Source: Candidatus Peribacteraceae bacterium
Lineage (GTDB): Bacteria; Patescibacteriota; Gracilibacteria; Peribacterales; Peribacteraceae
Length of the DNA: 64,000 nucleotides
Direction of reading: 5' to 3'
Assembly: GCA_028703835.1 (NCBI GenBank)
Contig: JAQVMB010000002.1
Coordinates: forward strand, 1 to 64,000
A model generated the notes under the pieces. The model was given only the letters and a program-made list of their open reading frames with translations, was not told the DNA's origin and made no database searches. How positions within the stretch are numbered: the first letter of the stretch is position 1; each line of letters starts with the position of its first letter. A program made the translations under genes and the position numbers. This document shows, piece by piece, positions 8,031 through 16,012 of the stretch.

Positions 8031-9296
8031 TTACCTTCCCGGTCCCCGTGTCTCCATCCAGTCTTCCAGGAAGAGGGCGATGATGGTGGTGAGCGGGATG
8101 GCCAGCATGATGCCCAGGACGGGGTGGATGATCCCCGGGAAGCTGATGCCCACGAGCATCGCGAAGAGGATGGCGATGGGGGAGAGATCCACGGTGCGGC
8201 GCAGGATCAGCGGCGCGAGGAGGTTGCTCTCGCACCACTGGACCACGTAGTAGATGCAGGCGAGCATGAGCGCCCAGAAGAAGCCCTGCTGGGTGAAGGC
8301 GATGATGACCGCCGGGACGGCTGCCGCGAAGATGCCGATGACGGGGAGGAATTCCATGAAGCCGGCGAGGACCGCCAGGGTGAGCGCGTACGGCATGCGC
8401 AGGATCACGAGGGCGAGGAAGACGAGGATGCTGACGGCGAGGCAGAGGAGGAGCTGGCCGCGCATCCACTGCGCCAGTTTCCAGCGGATCATTTCCGATT
8501 TGTCATCCACGTAGCCGCGGAAGCTGCGGGGCAGGAAGCTGCGGATCCATGCGAGCACTTTCTCCTTTTCCAGTTGCAGGAAGAAGGCGAGGACGAGGAC
8601 CACGACGAGGTTGAGGAAAAAGTTCAGCACCGACCCGGCCACGCGCGCCGCGAAGAAGAGGGAGCCTTCCGCCGGCACGGCCAGGCTCTGGCCGAACGCC
8701 TGGAGCGCATCCGTGAATTGCTGGATGGAGAGGCCCTGGAGCGTGGAAGCGAGCAGGTCCGTGAGCCGGAGGTTTACGTCCGGCGTCAGGAGGGGAAGGT
8801 TGACGGAGGGTGCGGACAGGAACGCATTGATGCGGCCGTTGAGGAAGACGGCGATCTGCTGAATCTGTCCGGCGAGGATCGGGATGAGTGAAACGAGGAG
8901 GAAGATGAAGAGGAAGAGGGCGACGAAGTACAGCAGCAGGACCGATACGCCGCGGGGGACGCGCAGGCGTTGCAGCGCCTTGACGCCGGGGTCGAGGACG
9001 GCCGCGACGAAGACGGCGAGGAGCAGCAGGACGATCTTGTCCTGGAGCAGCAGCAGCAGGCGCACGCCCGCGACGATGGCGAGGAGGATGAAGGCCGCCC
9101 GGACGATACCGCCGAGGGAGAGGTGGACCGTCACTTCCGGCAGGGCGGGGGGCGGGGCGGGGCGGAGGGCAATGTCCTCCTTCCGTCCTTTTTTCCTGCT
9201 CATTTCTTTCGCTTTGGCCAAGAGTTTCTGCGCTTTTTCGCCGATGATGCGCAGCGAGGTGAAGGGGGTGCCGTCGGAGGAGCGGGAGCGTGCCAC
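8031..9296 (-). CDS. AI-2E/PerM family membrane permease
   Basis: Eight or so hydrophobic helices in the arrangement of the AI-2E (YhhT/PerM) family: two N-terminal hairpins, a long soluble loop (about residues 155-215), then a C-terminal bundle with the conserved G(F)xEFLPVIGIFAAAVPA and DLSPIAILFAMLVG stretches. Family members are proposed transporters (autoinducer-2 export, Na+/H+ antiport); the substrate here is unknown. The GTG at 9296, 7 bases after the stop of the pilin-like gene, gives coding-like sequence; an ATG at 9203 is an alternative start. A frame further upstream only overlaps the neighbouring gene. Confidence 0.88.
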   Translation of the reverse strand: MARSRSSDGTPFTSLRIIGEKAQKLLAKAKEMSRKKGRKEDIALRPAPPPALPEVTVHLSLGGIVRAAFILLAIVAGVRLLLLLQDKIVLLLLAVFVAAVLDPGVKALQRLRVPRGVSVLLLYFVALFLFIFLLVSLIPILAGQIQQIAVFLNGRINAFLSAPSVNLPLLTPDVNLRLTDLLASTLQGLSIQQFTDALQAFGQSLAVPAEGSLFFAARVAGSVLNFFLNLVVVLVLAFFLQLEKEKVLAWIRSFLPRSFRGYVDDKSEMIRWKLAQWMRGQLLLCLAVSILVFLALVILRMPYALTLAVLAGFMEFLPVIGIFAAAVPAVIIAFTQQGFFWALMLACIYYVVQWCESNLLAPLILRRTVDLSPIAILFAMLVGISFPGIIHPVLGIMLAIPLTTIIALFLEDWMETRGPGR

Positions 9297-9303
9297 GGGG
9301 AGG

Positions 9304-9768
9304 TCAGGAAATGCCGTCGAGAATGAGATTGATGAGGGCGAAGCCGAGGATGGAAACGACCAGGCCGACGATGGCGTGCTGGATGCGCTTCTTGCCGTCA
9401 TCGGCCGAGACGGCGCCGGTGGGCCCCAGTACGATCTCATAGCCGCCCCACATGATCCAGATGAGGGAGAAGGTGGCGATGAGCGACATCAGGAACTTCA
9501 CGAATGCAGCTACGATGAGCGGGATGCACTTCCAGGTCACTTGTCCCGTCACATAATCGCAGGAATCGTTCATGAAGGTCGGGAGCATGACACCTCCTCC
9601 GCCTCCGCTAGCACCTCCCGCGCCTCCATCGTCGGCATCGGGGGTCGGCATGTCTTCTTCTGCGATGAGGACGCGTTCGGCTTGCGCTGCGGGGATGCCC
9701 GTTGGAAAGAATATGGGAAGACACGCGGTCAGAACGACCGTGGACAGCAGCAGGAAGCGAATCAACAT
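9304..9768 (-). CDS. VirB2/TrbC-like small membrane protein (pilin-like)
   Basis: A 154-residue protein with an N-terminal signal peptide cut near AQA, a Gly/Asp-rich linker, a short loop with two cysteines (DSCDYVTGQVTWKC) and two membrane helices separated by a small cytoplasmic loop with GKKRIQHAI. This is the plan of VirB2/TrbC-type pilins. The motif GPTGAVSADDGKKRI between the helices resembles the loop in the paralogues at 29.1-30.4 kb. ATG 9768 puts the signal peptide at the N-terminus. It precedes the AI-2E gene by 7 bases; the functional link is unclear. Confidence 0.7.
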   Translation of the reverse strand: MLIRFLLLSTVVLTACLPIFFPTGIPAAQAERVLIAEEDMPTPDADDGGAGGASGGGGGVMLPTFMNDSCDYVTGQVTWKCIPLIVAAFVKFLMSLIATFSLIWIMWGGYEIVLGPTGAVSADDGKKRIQHAIVGLVVSILGFALINLILDGIS

Positions 9769-9879
9769 CTTCACGTCTCTATCTTGCGGCACAATGTGGG
9801 CTGTGCGCGATAGATTGGTGATGGTTTGGGCTGGCCAGAGCGGAGGAGTTAGTATTTAGTATCCGGTACCCGGCGGCGC

Positions 9880-10893
9880 ATGCCGGCCGGTTTCCCTTCT
9901 TTGTCCGTGCCTTTCTCCTGGCTCACCGCACCGCGGCCTCTCGTGTGCCTCGCTCCCATGGCGGGCGTGACGGATGCGTCGTACCGCCGGTTCATCAAGA
10001 AGCTGGCGCCGGAAACGATTCTGTATTCGGAGTTCCTTTGCACCGACGCGCTGGCGTACGGCGGGAAGAAGACGATGGAGATGATGCATTTCGATCCCGC
10101 CCTGGAGCGGCCGTTCATCGTGCAGGTGTTCGGCAAGCGGCCGGAGCACTTCGTGGAAGCCGCGAAGGTGATCGAGCAGATGGGGGCGGACGGCATCGAC
10201 ATCAACATGGGGTGTCCCGCGGCGAAGGTCGTCTCTTCCGCGCACGGTTCGGCGCTCATGAAGAACCCCGACCTCGCGGCGGAGCTGGTCGCGCGGACCG
10301 TGCAGGCCGTCTCCATCCCCGTGAGCGTGAAGACGCGGTTGGGCTGGGATACGGCGGAGACGTTGGTTCCGTTTTGCCGAAGGCTTGTCGAAGCGGGAGC
10401 AGCGGCTCTTGCGGTCCACGGCCGCCGGTACTGCGACAAGTTCACGGGTGCGGCGGACTGGGAACCCATCTATGAACTCAAGAAGCAGGTCTCCGTCCCC
10501 GTCATCGGCAACGGGGACATCAAGAGCGGCGCCGACGCTGTGGCGAAGATCGGGAACTTGGACGGCGTGATGGTCGGCCGGGCGACGTTCGGGAATCCGT
10601 GGGTGATGAAGGAGGTCTGTGACGCGCTGTGTTCCCTCACCCCCAACCCCTCCCCCATTGGGGGAGGGGGGCGTCCTCGCACTTTCGCGGAGACTATTCC
10701 TTTCATTCTCGAGCACTGCGCGCTGGCGGCGGAGGTGAAGGGGGAGAAGCGCGGCATGATGGAAATGCGCCGGCATCTCGCCAGTTACGTGAAGGGGTTC
10801 CAGGGCGCGGCGGAACTGCGCGCGAAGCTGGTGCGGGTGGAGAGCATTGCGGAGGTTGAGGACATCCTCCGGACGGTTGCCGGTTCTGTGTAA
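9880..10893 (+). CDS. dus: tRNA-dihydrouridine synthase (DusB-like), with a palindromic repeat in its coding sequence
   Basis: FMN-dependent reduction of uridines in the tRNA D-loop. The TIM-barrel signatures are present: LAPMAGVTDASYR at about 24, the INMGCP.KV active-site segment with its catalytic Cys near residue 110, SVKTRLGW, AVHGR and GNGDIKS. Length 337 is normal. Near residues 250-263 a run LTPNPSPIGGGG is encoded by a perfect 10-bp-stem palindrome that has been inserted in frame in the helical part behind the barrel. The stop is followed by an octamer-type repeat, and rplA is convergent. Confidence 0.93.
   Translation: MPAGFPSLSVPFSWLTAPRPLVCLAPMAGVTDASYRRFIKKLAPETILYSEFLCTDALAYGGKKTMEMMHFDPALERPFIVQVFGKRPEHFVEAAKVIEQMGADGIDINMGCPAAKVVSSAHGSALMKNPDLAAELVARTVQAVSIPVSVKTRLGWDTAETLVPFCRRLVEAGAAALAVHGRRYCDKFTGAADWEPIYELKKQVSVPVIGNGDIKSGADAVAKIGNLDGVMVGRATFGNPWVMKEVCDALCSLTPNPSPIGGGGRPRTFAETIPFILEHCALAAEVKGEKRGMMEMRRHLASYVKGFQGAAELRAKLVRVESIAEVEDILRTVAGSV
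10647..10669. repeat. GC-rich palindrome inserted in frame in dus
   Basis: CCCCTCCCCC-ATT-GGGGGAGGGG, a perfect 10-bp stem. The same kind of element occurs inside murL (57271-57297) and between genes at 42265-42289. Confidence 0.75.
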
Positions 10894-10900
10894 GGGTGCA

Positions 10901-11018
10901 GGATTCCAAGGTTCCAAGAATTCAAGGAAGATACCAAGATCCTATGATTTCAAGAACCCTGCGGATCCTGATAATTGAGATCTTCCCTGTATTCTTGAAA
11001 TCCTGAAATCTTGGAGCC
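10901..11018. repeat. octamer-type inverted repeat between dus and rplA
   Basis: Short iterated units (ATTCCAAG, GTTCCAAG, AATTCAAG) form a left copy, and their inverted counterparts a right copy. GATTTCAAGAA at 10947 is exactly inverted as TTCTTGAAATC at 10992. It lies between convergent genes, so it probably acts at both 3' ends. A similar element is at 62.9 kb. Confidence 0.55.
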
Positions 11019-11056
11019 TTCCCCGTGCATGTTCGAGAAGAAGGAACCCGGCCACA

Positions 11057-11758
11057 CTACAGCTGTACCCGGACAGAGGGTCCCATCGTGGGGGCGATCC
11101 AGACGGACGCGATGTACTCGCCCTTGATGCCGGAAGGCTGCGCTTCTTTGATGGCGGCGATGAGGGCGTTGAGGTTCTCTTCCAGCTTCTTGGAGCCGAA
11201 GGAGAGCTTTCCGAAAATGCTGTGGATGATGCCCTGCTTATCCATGCGGCACTCGATGCGGCCTTTCTTGAGTTCCTGCACCGTTTTGCCGATGGCATCC
11301 GTGACGGTGCCGGCTTTCGGCGACGGCATGAGGCCTTTCTGGCCGAGGATCTTGGCGACCTTTCCGAGGTCCTTCATCAGGCGGGGCATGGCGACCGTGA
11401 TGTCGAAATCGATCTTCCCTTCGGTGATCTGCTTGATGAGGTCTTCGTTGCCCGCAAGGTCGGCGCCGGCCTTCTTCGCTTCGTCGATCTTGTCATCGGT
11501 GACGAAGGCGGCCACGCGGACGTTCTTGCCGGTGCCGTGGGGGAGCGAGACGGTCGTGCGGACGAGCTGGTCGGCCTGCGTGGTGTCCGCGAGGATGCGG
11601 ATGTGCACTTCCGCCGAAGCGTCGAAGTTGGCCGTGGACAGTTTCGTCAACAGTTCCACCGCTTCGGGGATGGGGGAGGGCTTGGAGGGGACGAGGGCTT
11701 TCTTTTCCGCGTATTTCTTGCCGCGCTTGCGCGCCAGAGGGCTTTGCTTGGAAGCCAT
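11057..11758 (-). CDS. rplA: 50S ribosomal protein L1
   Basis: L1 binds 23S rRNA at the stalk near the E site. The 233-residue protein has the typical two-domain L1 fold with the signatures VRVAAFVTDD, the FDITVAMPRLMKDLGKVAKILGQKGLMPSPKAGTV block (residues about 118-152) and GK.SF...KLEEN. The ATG at 11758 (MASKQSPLARKRGKKY) gives the usual basic N-terminus; the frame is open upstream but that part reads as a repeat. rplK lies 1.4 kb upstream on the same strand instead of adjacent. Confidence 0.95.
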   Translation of the reverse strand: MASKQSPLARKRGKKYAEKKALVPSKPSPIPEAVELLTKLSTANFDASAEVHIRILADTTQADQLVRTTVSLPHGTGKNVRVAAFVTDDKIDEAKKAGADLAGNEDLIKQITEGKIDFDITVAMPRLMKDLGKVAKILGQKGLMPSPKAGTVTDAIGKTVQELKKGRIECRMDKQGIIHSIFGKLSFGSKKLEENLNALIAAIKEAQPSGIKGEYIASVWIAPTMGPSVRVQL

Positions 11759-12190
11759 GGTGATGGGGGGAACGTGGTGCGGGCGCTTTTGAGGGCTCCC
11801 ACGTGAGTGCGGATTGTGCATGAGAAGTATCCTTCTTGCAAGAGACGTTTTGGGTTCCTTCTTTTCACCTTTTCCGGCGAAAAGGTGGAGCCAAACGCCG
11901 GCGCGCCAAGACTCCTCCACTCGGCCCTGTGCCTCCTCGCCGGCTCCTCCAAGGTTTCGGAGCCGTCTCGTCTTTCGTGGGATGGCCACCTACGGTGTCC
12001 CTCCCACGGACCCACCCTTCCCTCAGTGGTGTCGCTCCAGGCAGGCAAAGCCTGCCTTCGCGATGCATTCTTTCCATCGCATTCTTTCCCCCGCCTGCCC
12101 GTCCGTAGCTCCGAAGGAGCGAAGGCGGGTGGCGCCTCCCCTCCAATGGTGGTGTTCCACAATGTTACGTTTGCATTTGAATGAAAGGTG
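11759..12190. other. long non-coding gap upstream of rplA
   Basis: About 430 bases without a convincing gene. It holds one arm of a 79-base inverted repeat (11984-12062) and, just right of it, a palindromic CCGTAGCTCC/GGAGCGAAGG stretch of the kind seen near tRNA genes elsewhere in the window. Arg/Pro/Ser-rich open frames crossing it in several phases reflect the repeat composition. Confidence 0.5.
11984..12062 (-). repeat. 79-base repeat, left arm of an inverted pair around a membrane-protein gene
   Basis: Its reverse complement matches 13054-13132 with only about five differences over 79 bases. It contains the hairpin GGCAGGC-TTT-GCCTGCC. The pair brackets the gene at 12191-12889, between rplA and rplK. 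Confidence 0.7.
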
Positions 12191-12889
12191 TTACCGCTTT
12201 TTTATCGCACCTTTCTTCACGGGCATCTTCACGGTTGTTTTGCCCGTTGTTTTCTGCGCGATTTTCACCGTCGTTTTTCCGGAGGTTTTCACCGGGATTT
12301 TCATCAGAGGCGGCGGGACGCTTCGCATGGGGGTCGACTGGAAGGATGCGGAGCCGGGGTAGGAGCGGACGGTCCATGACAGGAAAAGGCCGTACGCCAA
12401 CAGGATGGTCGGCTGGATCCACCAGTGGGCGGGAAGCGGTGCTGCGGACAGGAGCGCGAGGGAGAGCAGCGTGAGGACGGAGAGGAGGACGGTCGCGAAA
12501 CCGTACGCCTTGAGACCGTAGTGGTACAGGAGCGCGGGGACGGCTTTCGCGGACGCATCCATCGTCCGCTGCATGCTCTCATGCCAGAGGAAGACGGTCC
12601 CGCCCACGGCGAAGACGATCAGCATGATGAGGTAACTGCGTGGGGGGAAGGCCAAGCCGGCGGCCACGCCTACCAGCGCCGGCAGGCCGCTCACGGTCAT
12701 GAGGGCGATGCCCGCAGTCTGGAGCAGGTGGCAATACAGGGCTTTTCCGACGGTTTCCGGACGGGAATTCCCTCGCAGGAGAGACGGGATCAGGAGCAGT
12801 GCGAGGACGGCCGTGACGGCGAGCGCCGCCGCGGCGGCGTAACCCAGGACGGCGAAACTCATCACGCCGGTCGAAAGAGAAGTCGGCAT
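12191..12889 (-). CDS. multi-pass membrane protein with a repetitive lysine-rich tail
   Basis: Five predicted membrane helices over the first 190 residues (for example SFAVLGYAAAAALAVTAVLA and TVLLSVLTLLSLALLSAAPL), no recognisable transporter or enzyme motif. The last 40 residues are a strongly basic repeat (KTSGKTTVK, KTTGKTTVK, KMPVKK), likely cytoplasmic and able to bind nucleic acid or acidic lipid head groups. The gene sits between rplK and rplA, which are normally neighbours, and is flanked by inverted 79-base repeats, so it may be an insertion. ATG 12889 was chosen for a short N-terminus ahead of helix one. Confidence 0.65.
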   Translation of the reverse strand: MPTSLSTGVMSFAVLGYAAAAALAVTAVLALLLIPSLLRGNSRPETVGKALYCHLLQTAGIALMTVSGLPALVGVAAGLAFPPRSYLIMLIVFAVGGTVFLWHESMQRTMDASAKAVPALLYHYGLKAYGFATVLLSVLTLLSLALLSAAPLPAHWWIQPTILLAYGLFLSWTVRSYPGSASFQSTPMRSVPPPLMKIPVKTSGKTTVKIAQKTTGKTTVKMPVKKGAIKKR

Positions 12890-13053
12890 AGGAAAGTGCA
12901 AAGAGCGGAAGATAGCATACGGCGCATACCCTGCTATTGCACGACAAATGCATTGCGGAATGGGAGAGGAGATGATGGGGCGTGCTCAAGTGAAACTTAA
13001 AATATTGTATGGGTCCACATACAAATCGGTTGTGATTCGTCTTCAAAAACCGT

Positions 13054-13132
13054 CGCGAAGGCAGGCTTTGCCTGCCTGGAGCGACACCACTAAGGGAAGG
13101 GTGAGTCCGCGAGAGGGACACCGTAGGTGGCC
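13054..13132 (+). repeat. 79-base repeat, right arm of the inverted pair
   Basis: Partner of 11984-12062. It ends 9 bases beyond the rplK stop, so it also covers the 3' end of the rplK message. The rest of the gap from 12890 to 13141 is AT-rich and shows no gene. Confidence 0.7.
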
Positions 13133-13141
13133 CTTTCGCGC

Positions 13142-13564
13142 TTACTCGATCGTGATTCCCATGCTGCGGGCGGAGCCGGCGATGATGCGCTCGGCCGCCT
13201 CGATGCTCGCGGCATTGAGGTCCGGCATTTTCGTTTCGGCGATCTGACGCAACTGCGCCTTGGTGATGGAGCCGACTTTCTTCTTGTTCGGCTCACCGCT
13301 GCCCTGTTCGACCTTGGCGGCTTCCTTGAGGAGGGCGGCGGCTGGGGCTTGTTTGAGTTCGAAAGTGAAGCTGCGATCCTCGTACACCGTGATGACCACG
13401 GGGATGAGTTGTCCCTGGCGGCTCTTCGTCTTGTCGTTGAATTTCGTACAGAATGAACTGATGTCCACGCCGGCTTGTCCGAGCGCGGGACCGAGCGGCG
13501 GGGCGGGATTCGCCTGTCCGCCTCTTGCTTGCACTTTGATGACTTTCTTCACGGTTTTTGCCAT
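13142..13564 (-). CDS. rplK: 50S ribosomal protein L11
   Basis: L11 forms the base of the GTPase-associated stalk with 23S rRNA. The 140-residue sequence is canonical: AKKV.KVI.VQ at the start, the conserved [21 protein letters not shown] segment (prolines that switch during factor binding), FCTKFN and the C-terminal RNA-binding domain from about residue 75. It has its own strong promoter with the -10 box 9 bases from the ATG, so there is no room for the usual leader. rplA is displaced 1.4 kb downstream. Confidence 0.97.
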   Translation of the reverse strand: MAKTVKKVIKVQARGGQANPAPPLGPALGQAGVDISSFCTKFNDKTKSRQGQLIPVVITVYEDRSFTFELKQAPAAALLKEAAKVEQGSGEPNKKKVGSITKAQLRQIAETKMPDLNAASIEAAERIIAGSARSMGITIE

Positions 13565-13573
13565 AGCCGCGGT

Positions 13574-13602
13574 ACTGTAGGGATTTCGGTGCGATGCGTC
13601 AA
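13574..13602 (-). promoter_or_regulatory. rplK promoter
   Basis: On the minus strand TTGACG, 17-base spacer, TACAGT, then nine bases to the ATG. Near-leaderless. Confidence 0.65.
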
Positions 13603-13637
13603 TGGGTACTCGGTTTCATTTGCCTGTCGCAATGTGG

Positions 13638-14216
13638 CTATTTGCTGAGGGCCTGGAGCAGGGGATCGAGCATCGCTTCCTTGTCGGCGGGGAGGTGGAG
13701 TTCCAGCAGCCGTTCGCGGACGCGCGCGAAGAGAATCCGATCCTCGCTGATGGCCGGGTCGACGAAGGTGAGCAGGTTCACGGGCGGGCGGTCCGTGGCG
13801 GTCAGGAGTTCATCCCGCAGGTCCCGGACGTCGGGCGAAAAGGATTGGTGCAGCGCCTCCTTGATGGCACGGAAGTACGTTTTGGCTTCGCCGCTCTCCA
13901 TCCAGGACAGCACGGCCACACGGTCGTTGTCTTGCAGGAGCACATGCGAACGGACGAGGCCCGGTTCCCGGGCGATACGGTCCAAAATCGTGGGGGTGGA
14001 CGGGGCGGCGAGTTCATATCCCTGTTCCTGCAGGATATCCGTGACGGACCGGCCGTTGTTCTTTGCCACGAGTACGGCATTCTCCGTTCCCCGCGCGTCC
14101 GCCGCGAGCGGCGGAAGGATGATGCGGGAGCGCGTCATCACGGCGTCCGCCGTGCCGAGACAGAGGAGGAGCGCGGTGAATCCCGCGGCCGTGGCGACCT
14201 GCGATCGGTGCGGCAT
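13638..14216 (-). CDS. exported protein of unknown function (192 aa)
   Basis: A signal peptide or N-terminal anchor (ATAAGFTALLLCLGTADA) is followed by about 165 soluble residues. The part from about 45 to 150 (LVAKNNGRSVTDILQEQGYEL... VAVLSWMESGEAKTYFRAIKEAL) is reminiscent of small secreted helical/beta proteins but I do not recognise a family. A -10-like TACACT lies 7 bases before the ATG. The gene is divergent from ruvB, with the two starts only about 80 bases apart. Confidence 0.6.
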   Translation of the reverse strand: MPHRSQVATAAGFTALLLCLGTADAVMTRSRIILPPLAADARGTENAVLVAKNNGRSVTDILQEQGYELAAPSTPTILDRIAREPGLVRSHVLLQDNDRVAVLSWMESGEAKTYFRAIKEALHQSFSPDVRDLRDELLTATDRPPVNLLTFVDPAISEDRILFARVRERLLELHLPADKEAMLDPLLQALSK

Positions 14217-14281
14217 GGCGGGCAGTGTACCACACCGGCCGGTCTGCCGTCTTTTTTACGGGCGAGCCGTGGCGTGTCTGG

Positions 14282-14287
14282 TATGAT
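14282..14287 (+). promoter_or_regulatory. -10 box of ruvB
   Basis: TATGAT preceded by TGG (extended -10), seven bases before the ATG at 14295. It decides between two in-frame ATGs: the first (14283) lies inside the -10 box. Confidence 0.5.
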
Positions 14288-14294
14288 CCCATCC

Positions 14295-15341
14295 ATGGTC
14301 CTCGAGCGATCGCGTCCTCCCCGCCCGGTCTCGCCCGCTCCCACGGCGCAGGACACCTCATCGGTGGACACCTCGCTGCGGCCGAAAACACTCGCGGAAT
14401 ACGTGGGACAGAGCAAGGTGAAGGGGCATTTGCTCATGCATATCCAGGCGGCCAAAGCGCGCAAGGAGCCGTTGGGCCATACGCTGCTCTACGGGCCGCC
14501 CGGTCTCGGCAAGACGACGCTCGCCCAGATCCTGGCCCGCGAAATGGGTTCGCAGATCCGCGTGACGAGCGGGCCCGCTCTGGAAAAGCCGGGGGATCTG
14601 GCATCCCTCCTGACCAATTTGCAGGAAGGGGACGTGTTCTTCATCGACGAAATCCATCGTCTCCGTCCCGTCGTGGAAGAGATGCTCTATGCCGCGATGG
14701 AGGATTACGCGCTGGACCTGGTCATCGGCAAGGGGCCGACGGCCCGGTCGATGCGCCTGCGCCTGAAGCCCTTCACGCTCATCGGGGCCACCACGAAGGT
14801 CGGGGGCGTCAGCGCGCCGCTGCGCGACCGGTTCCTCCAGCAGTTCAAGCTGCAGTTCTATGAGCCGGCGGAGATGCAGCAGATCGTGGAACGGTCCGCG
14901 CGCCTTCTTTCCGTGGATCTGGGAGGCCGCGCGGCGCACCGTCTTGCCCGCAGCAGCCGCTTCACGCCGCGCATCGCCAACCGCCTCCTGCGCTCGGTAC
15001 GGGATTTCTCGCAGGTACGCGGCAGCACGACAATCGATGAAGCCGCCGTGGACGACATGCTGCATGCCCTCGACATCGACGCGGACGGCCTCGACGGGGT
15101 CGATCGGGCCATTTTGCAGACGATCATCGACACGTTCGGCGGCGGACCCGTGGGGCTCTCAACCATCGCGGCGGTGCTGGCGGACGAAGAGGAGACCATC
15201 GAGGACGTGTACGAGCCGTACCTGCTCCAGCAGGGATACCTCCAGCGCACGCCGAAAGGCCGCATGGCCACCAAGCGTGCCTACGAAAAAATGGGGAGGG
15301 AGATGCCTGCAGGGGCGCAGGCGACGCTCTTCGGCTCCTGA
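14295..15341 (+). CDS. ruvB: Holliday junction branch migration helicase RuvB
   Basis: RuvB is the hexameric AAA+ motor that, with RuvA, drives branch migration. The 348-residue protein has the LRPKTLAEYVGQ start, Walker A GPPGLGKTT (about 75), Walker B FIDEIHRL, the RuvB-specific beta-hairpin segment (DYALDLVIGKGPTARS), GATTK sensor region, the arginine-finger APLRDRF and the winged-helix C-terminus. ruvA and ruvC are not nearby. The start follows the -10 box. Confidence 0.96.
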   Translation: MVLERSRPPRPVSPAPTAQDTSSVDTSLRPKTLAEYVGQSKVKGHLLMHIQAAKARKEPLGHTLLYGPPGLGKTTLAQILAREMGSQIRVTSGPALEKPGDLASLLTNLQEGDVFFIDEIHRLRPVVEEMLYAAMEDYALDLVIGKGPTARSMRLRLKPFTLIGATTKVGGVSAPLRDRFLQQFKLQFYEPAEMQQIVERSARLLSVDLGGRAAHRLARSSRFTPRIANRLLRSVRDFSQVRGSTTIDEAAVDDMLHALDIDADGLDGVDRAILQTIIDTFGGGPVGLSTIAAVLADEEETIEDVYEPYLLQQGYLQRTPKGRMATKRAYEKMGREMPAGAQATLFGS

Positions 15342-15345
15342 GCCG

Positions 15346-15972
15346 TCAGCCGTTGAAGGTGAACGTGGAGAGCAGGTCGTGGAAGACCAGGGAGTACCGG
15401 TCGATCGTCGTTGCCGGGGCGGCGAGCGTCCAGACGTACATCGTGCCGTGCCGTTGGATCCATGCTTGCTCGAAGATGAGACGTTTCCCGCCGAAGGCCG
15501 CCTCGAAGGCGATGCCATGACCGGGCAGGCCGCCGAAGGACAGGGGACGCGAATGGAGGAGCGTGAAGCCGTCGAATAGGCGCCGCTGCTGGGCGATCGC
15601 CGCTTCCGCATAGTCGCCCGCCGTCACCGAAGGCGGCACGTCTTCCGTGACGAGATTGATGTTTTCCCGGGAAGCGTCTCCTTCCCCTTCGAGGGGGGAG
15701 AGGAACAGCACGACGGTGGTGATGGCCCCCTGCGTTTCCCCCAATTCTTCCGCGGTCCATTCCGACGGGAACCGCAACGTGAAACCGAAGGCATCATTAT
15801 CGTACAAACGGGCGTACGAAGCGGTGCGCAGGTAGGGCGCCCGCTGTCCCGCTTCCAGACGTTCCTGTATCGCCTCCCGGCGAATCACGCGTCGGCTGAC
15901 GCGCGCTTCCGCTGCATTGGGGAGTCCGCAGAGACAGAGGAGGAAGAGAGCCGATGCCAACGTGTGTTTCAT
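15346..15972 (-). CDS. exported PsbP/DcrB-like protein
   Basis: A 208-residue protein with a signal peptide (LASALFLLCLCGLPNAAEA) and, after a basic linker, a domain opening with YDNDAFGFTLRFPSEWT, the pattern of the PsbP/DcrB (Mog1-like) fold found in many exported bacterial proteins of unclear role. The family start is supported by TATCCT six bases before the ATG. The region FLSPLEGEGDA is encoded by a pyrimidine-rich/purine-rich run that may be another degenerate palindromic insert. It ends 4 bases from the convergent ruvB stop. Confidence 0.65.
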   Translation of the reverse strand: MKHTLASALFLLCLCGLPNAAEARVSRRVIRREAIQERLEAGQRAPYLRTASYARLYDNDAFGFTLRFPSEWTAEELGETQGAITTVVLFLSPLEGEGDASRENINLVTEDVPPSVTAGDYAEAAIAQQRRLFDGFTLLHSRPLSFGGLPGHGIAFEAAFGGKRLIFEQAWIQRHGTMYVWTLAAPATTIDRYSLVFHDLLSTFTFNG

Positions 15973-16012
15973 GTCGGGAGGATACCGTTCTTTCCGGCGC
16001 AACGGAACGCGA

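Noticed and set aside
12191..12310. Lysine-rich repetitive tail considered as a separate small gene or translated repeat artefact
   Set aside because: It is continuous in frame with the membrane protein and has no start of its own.
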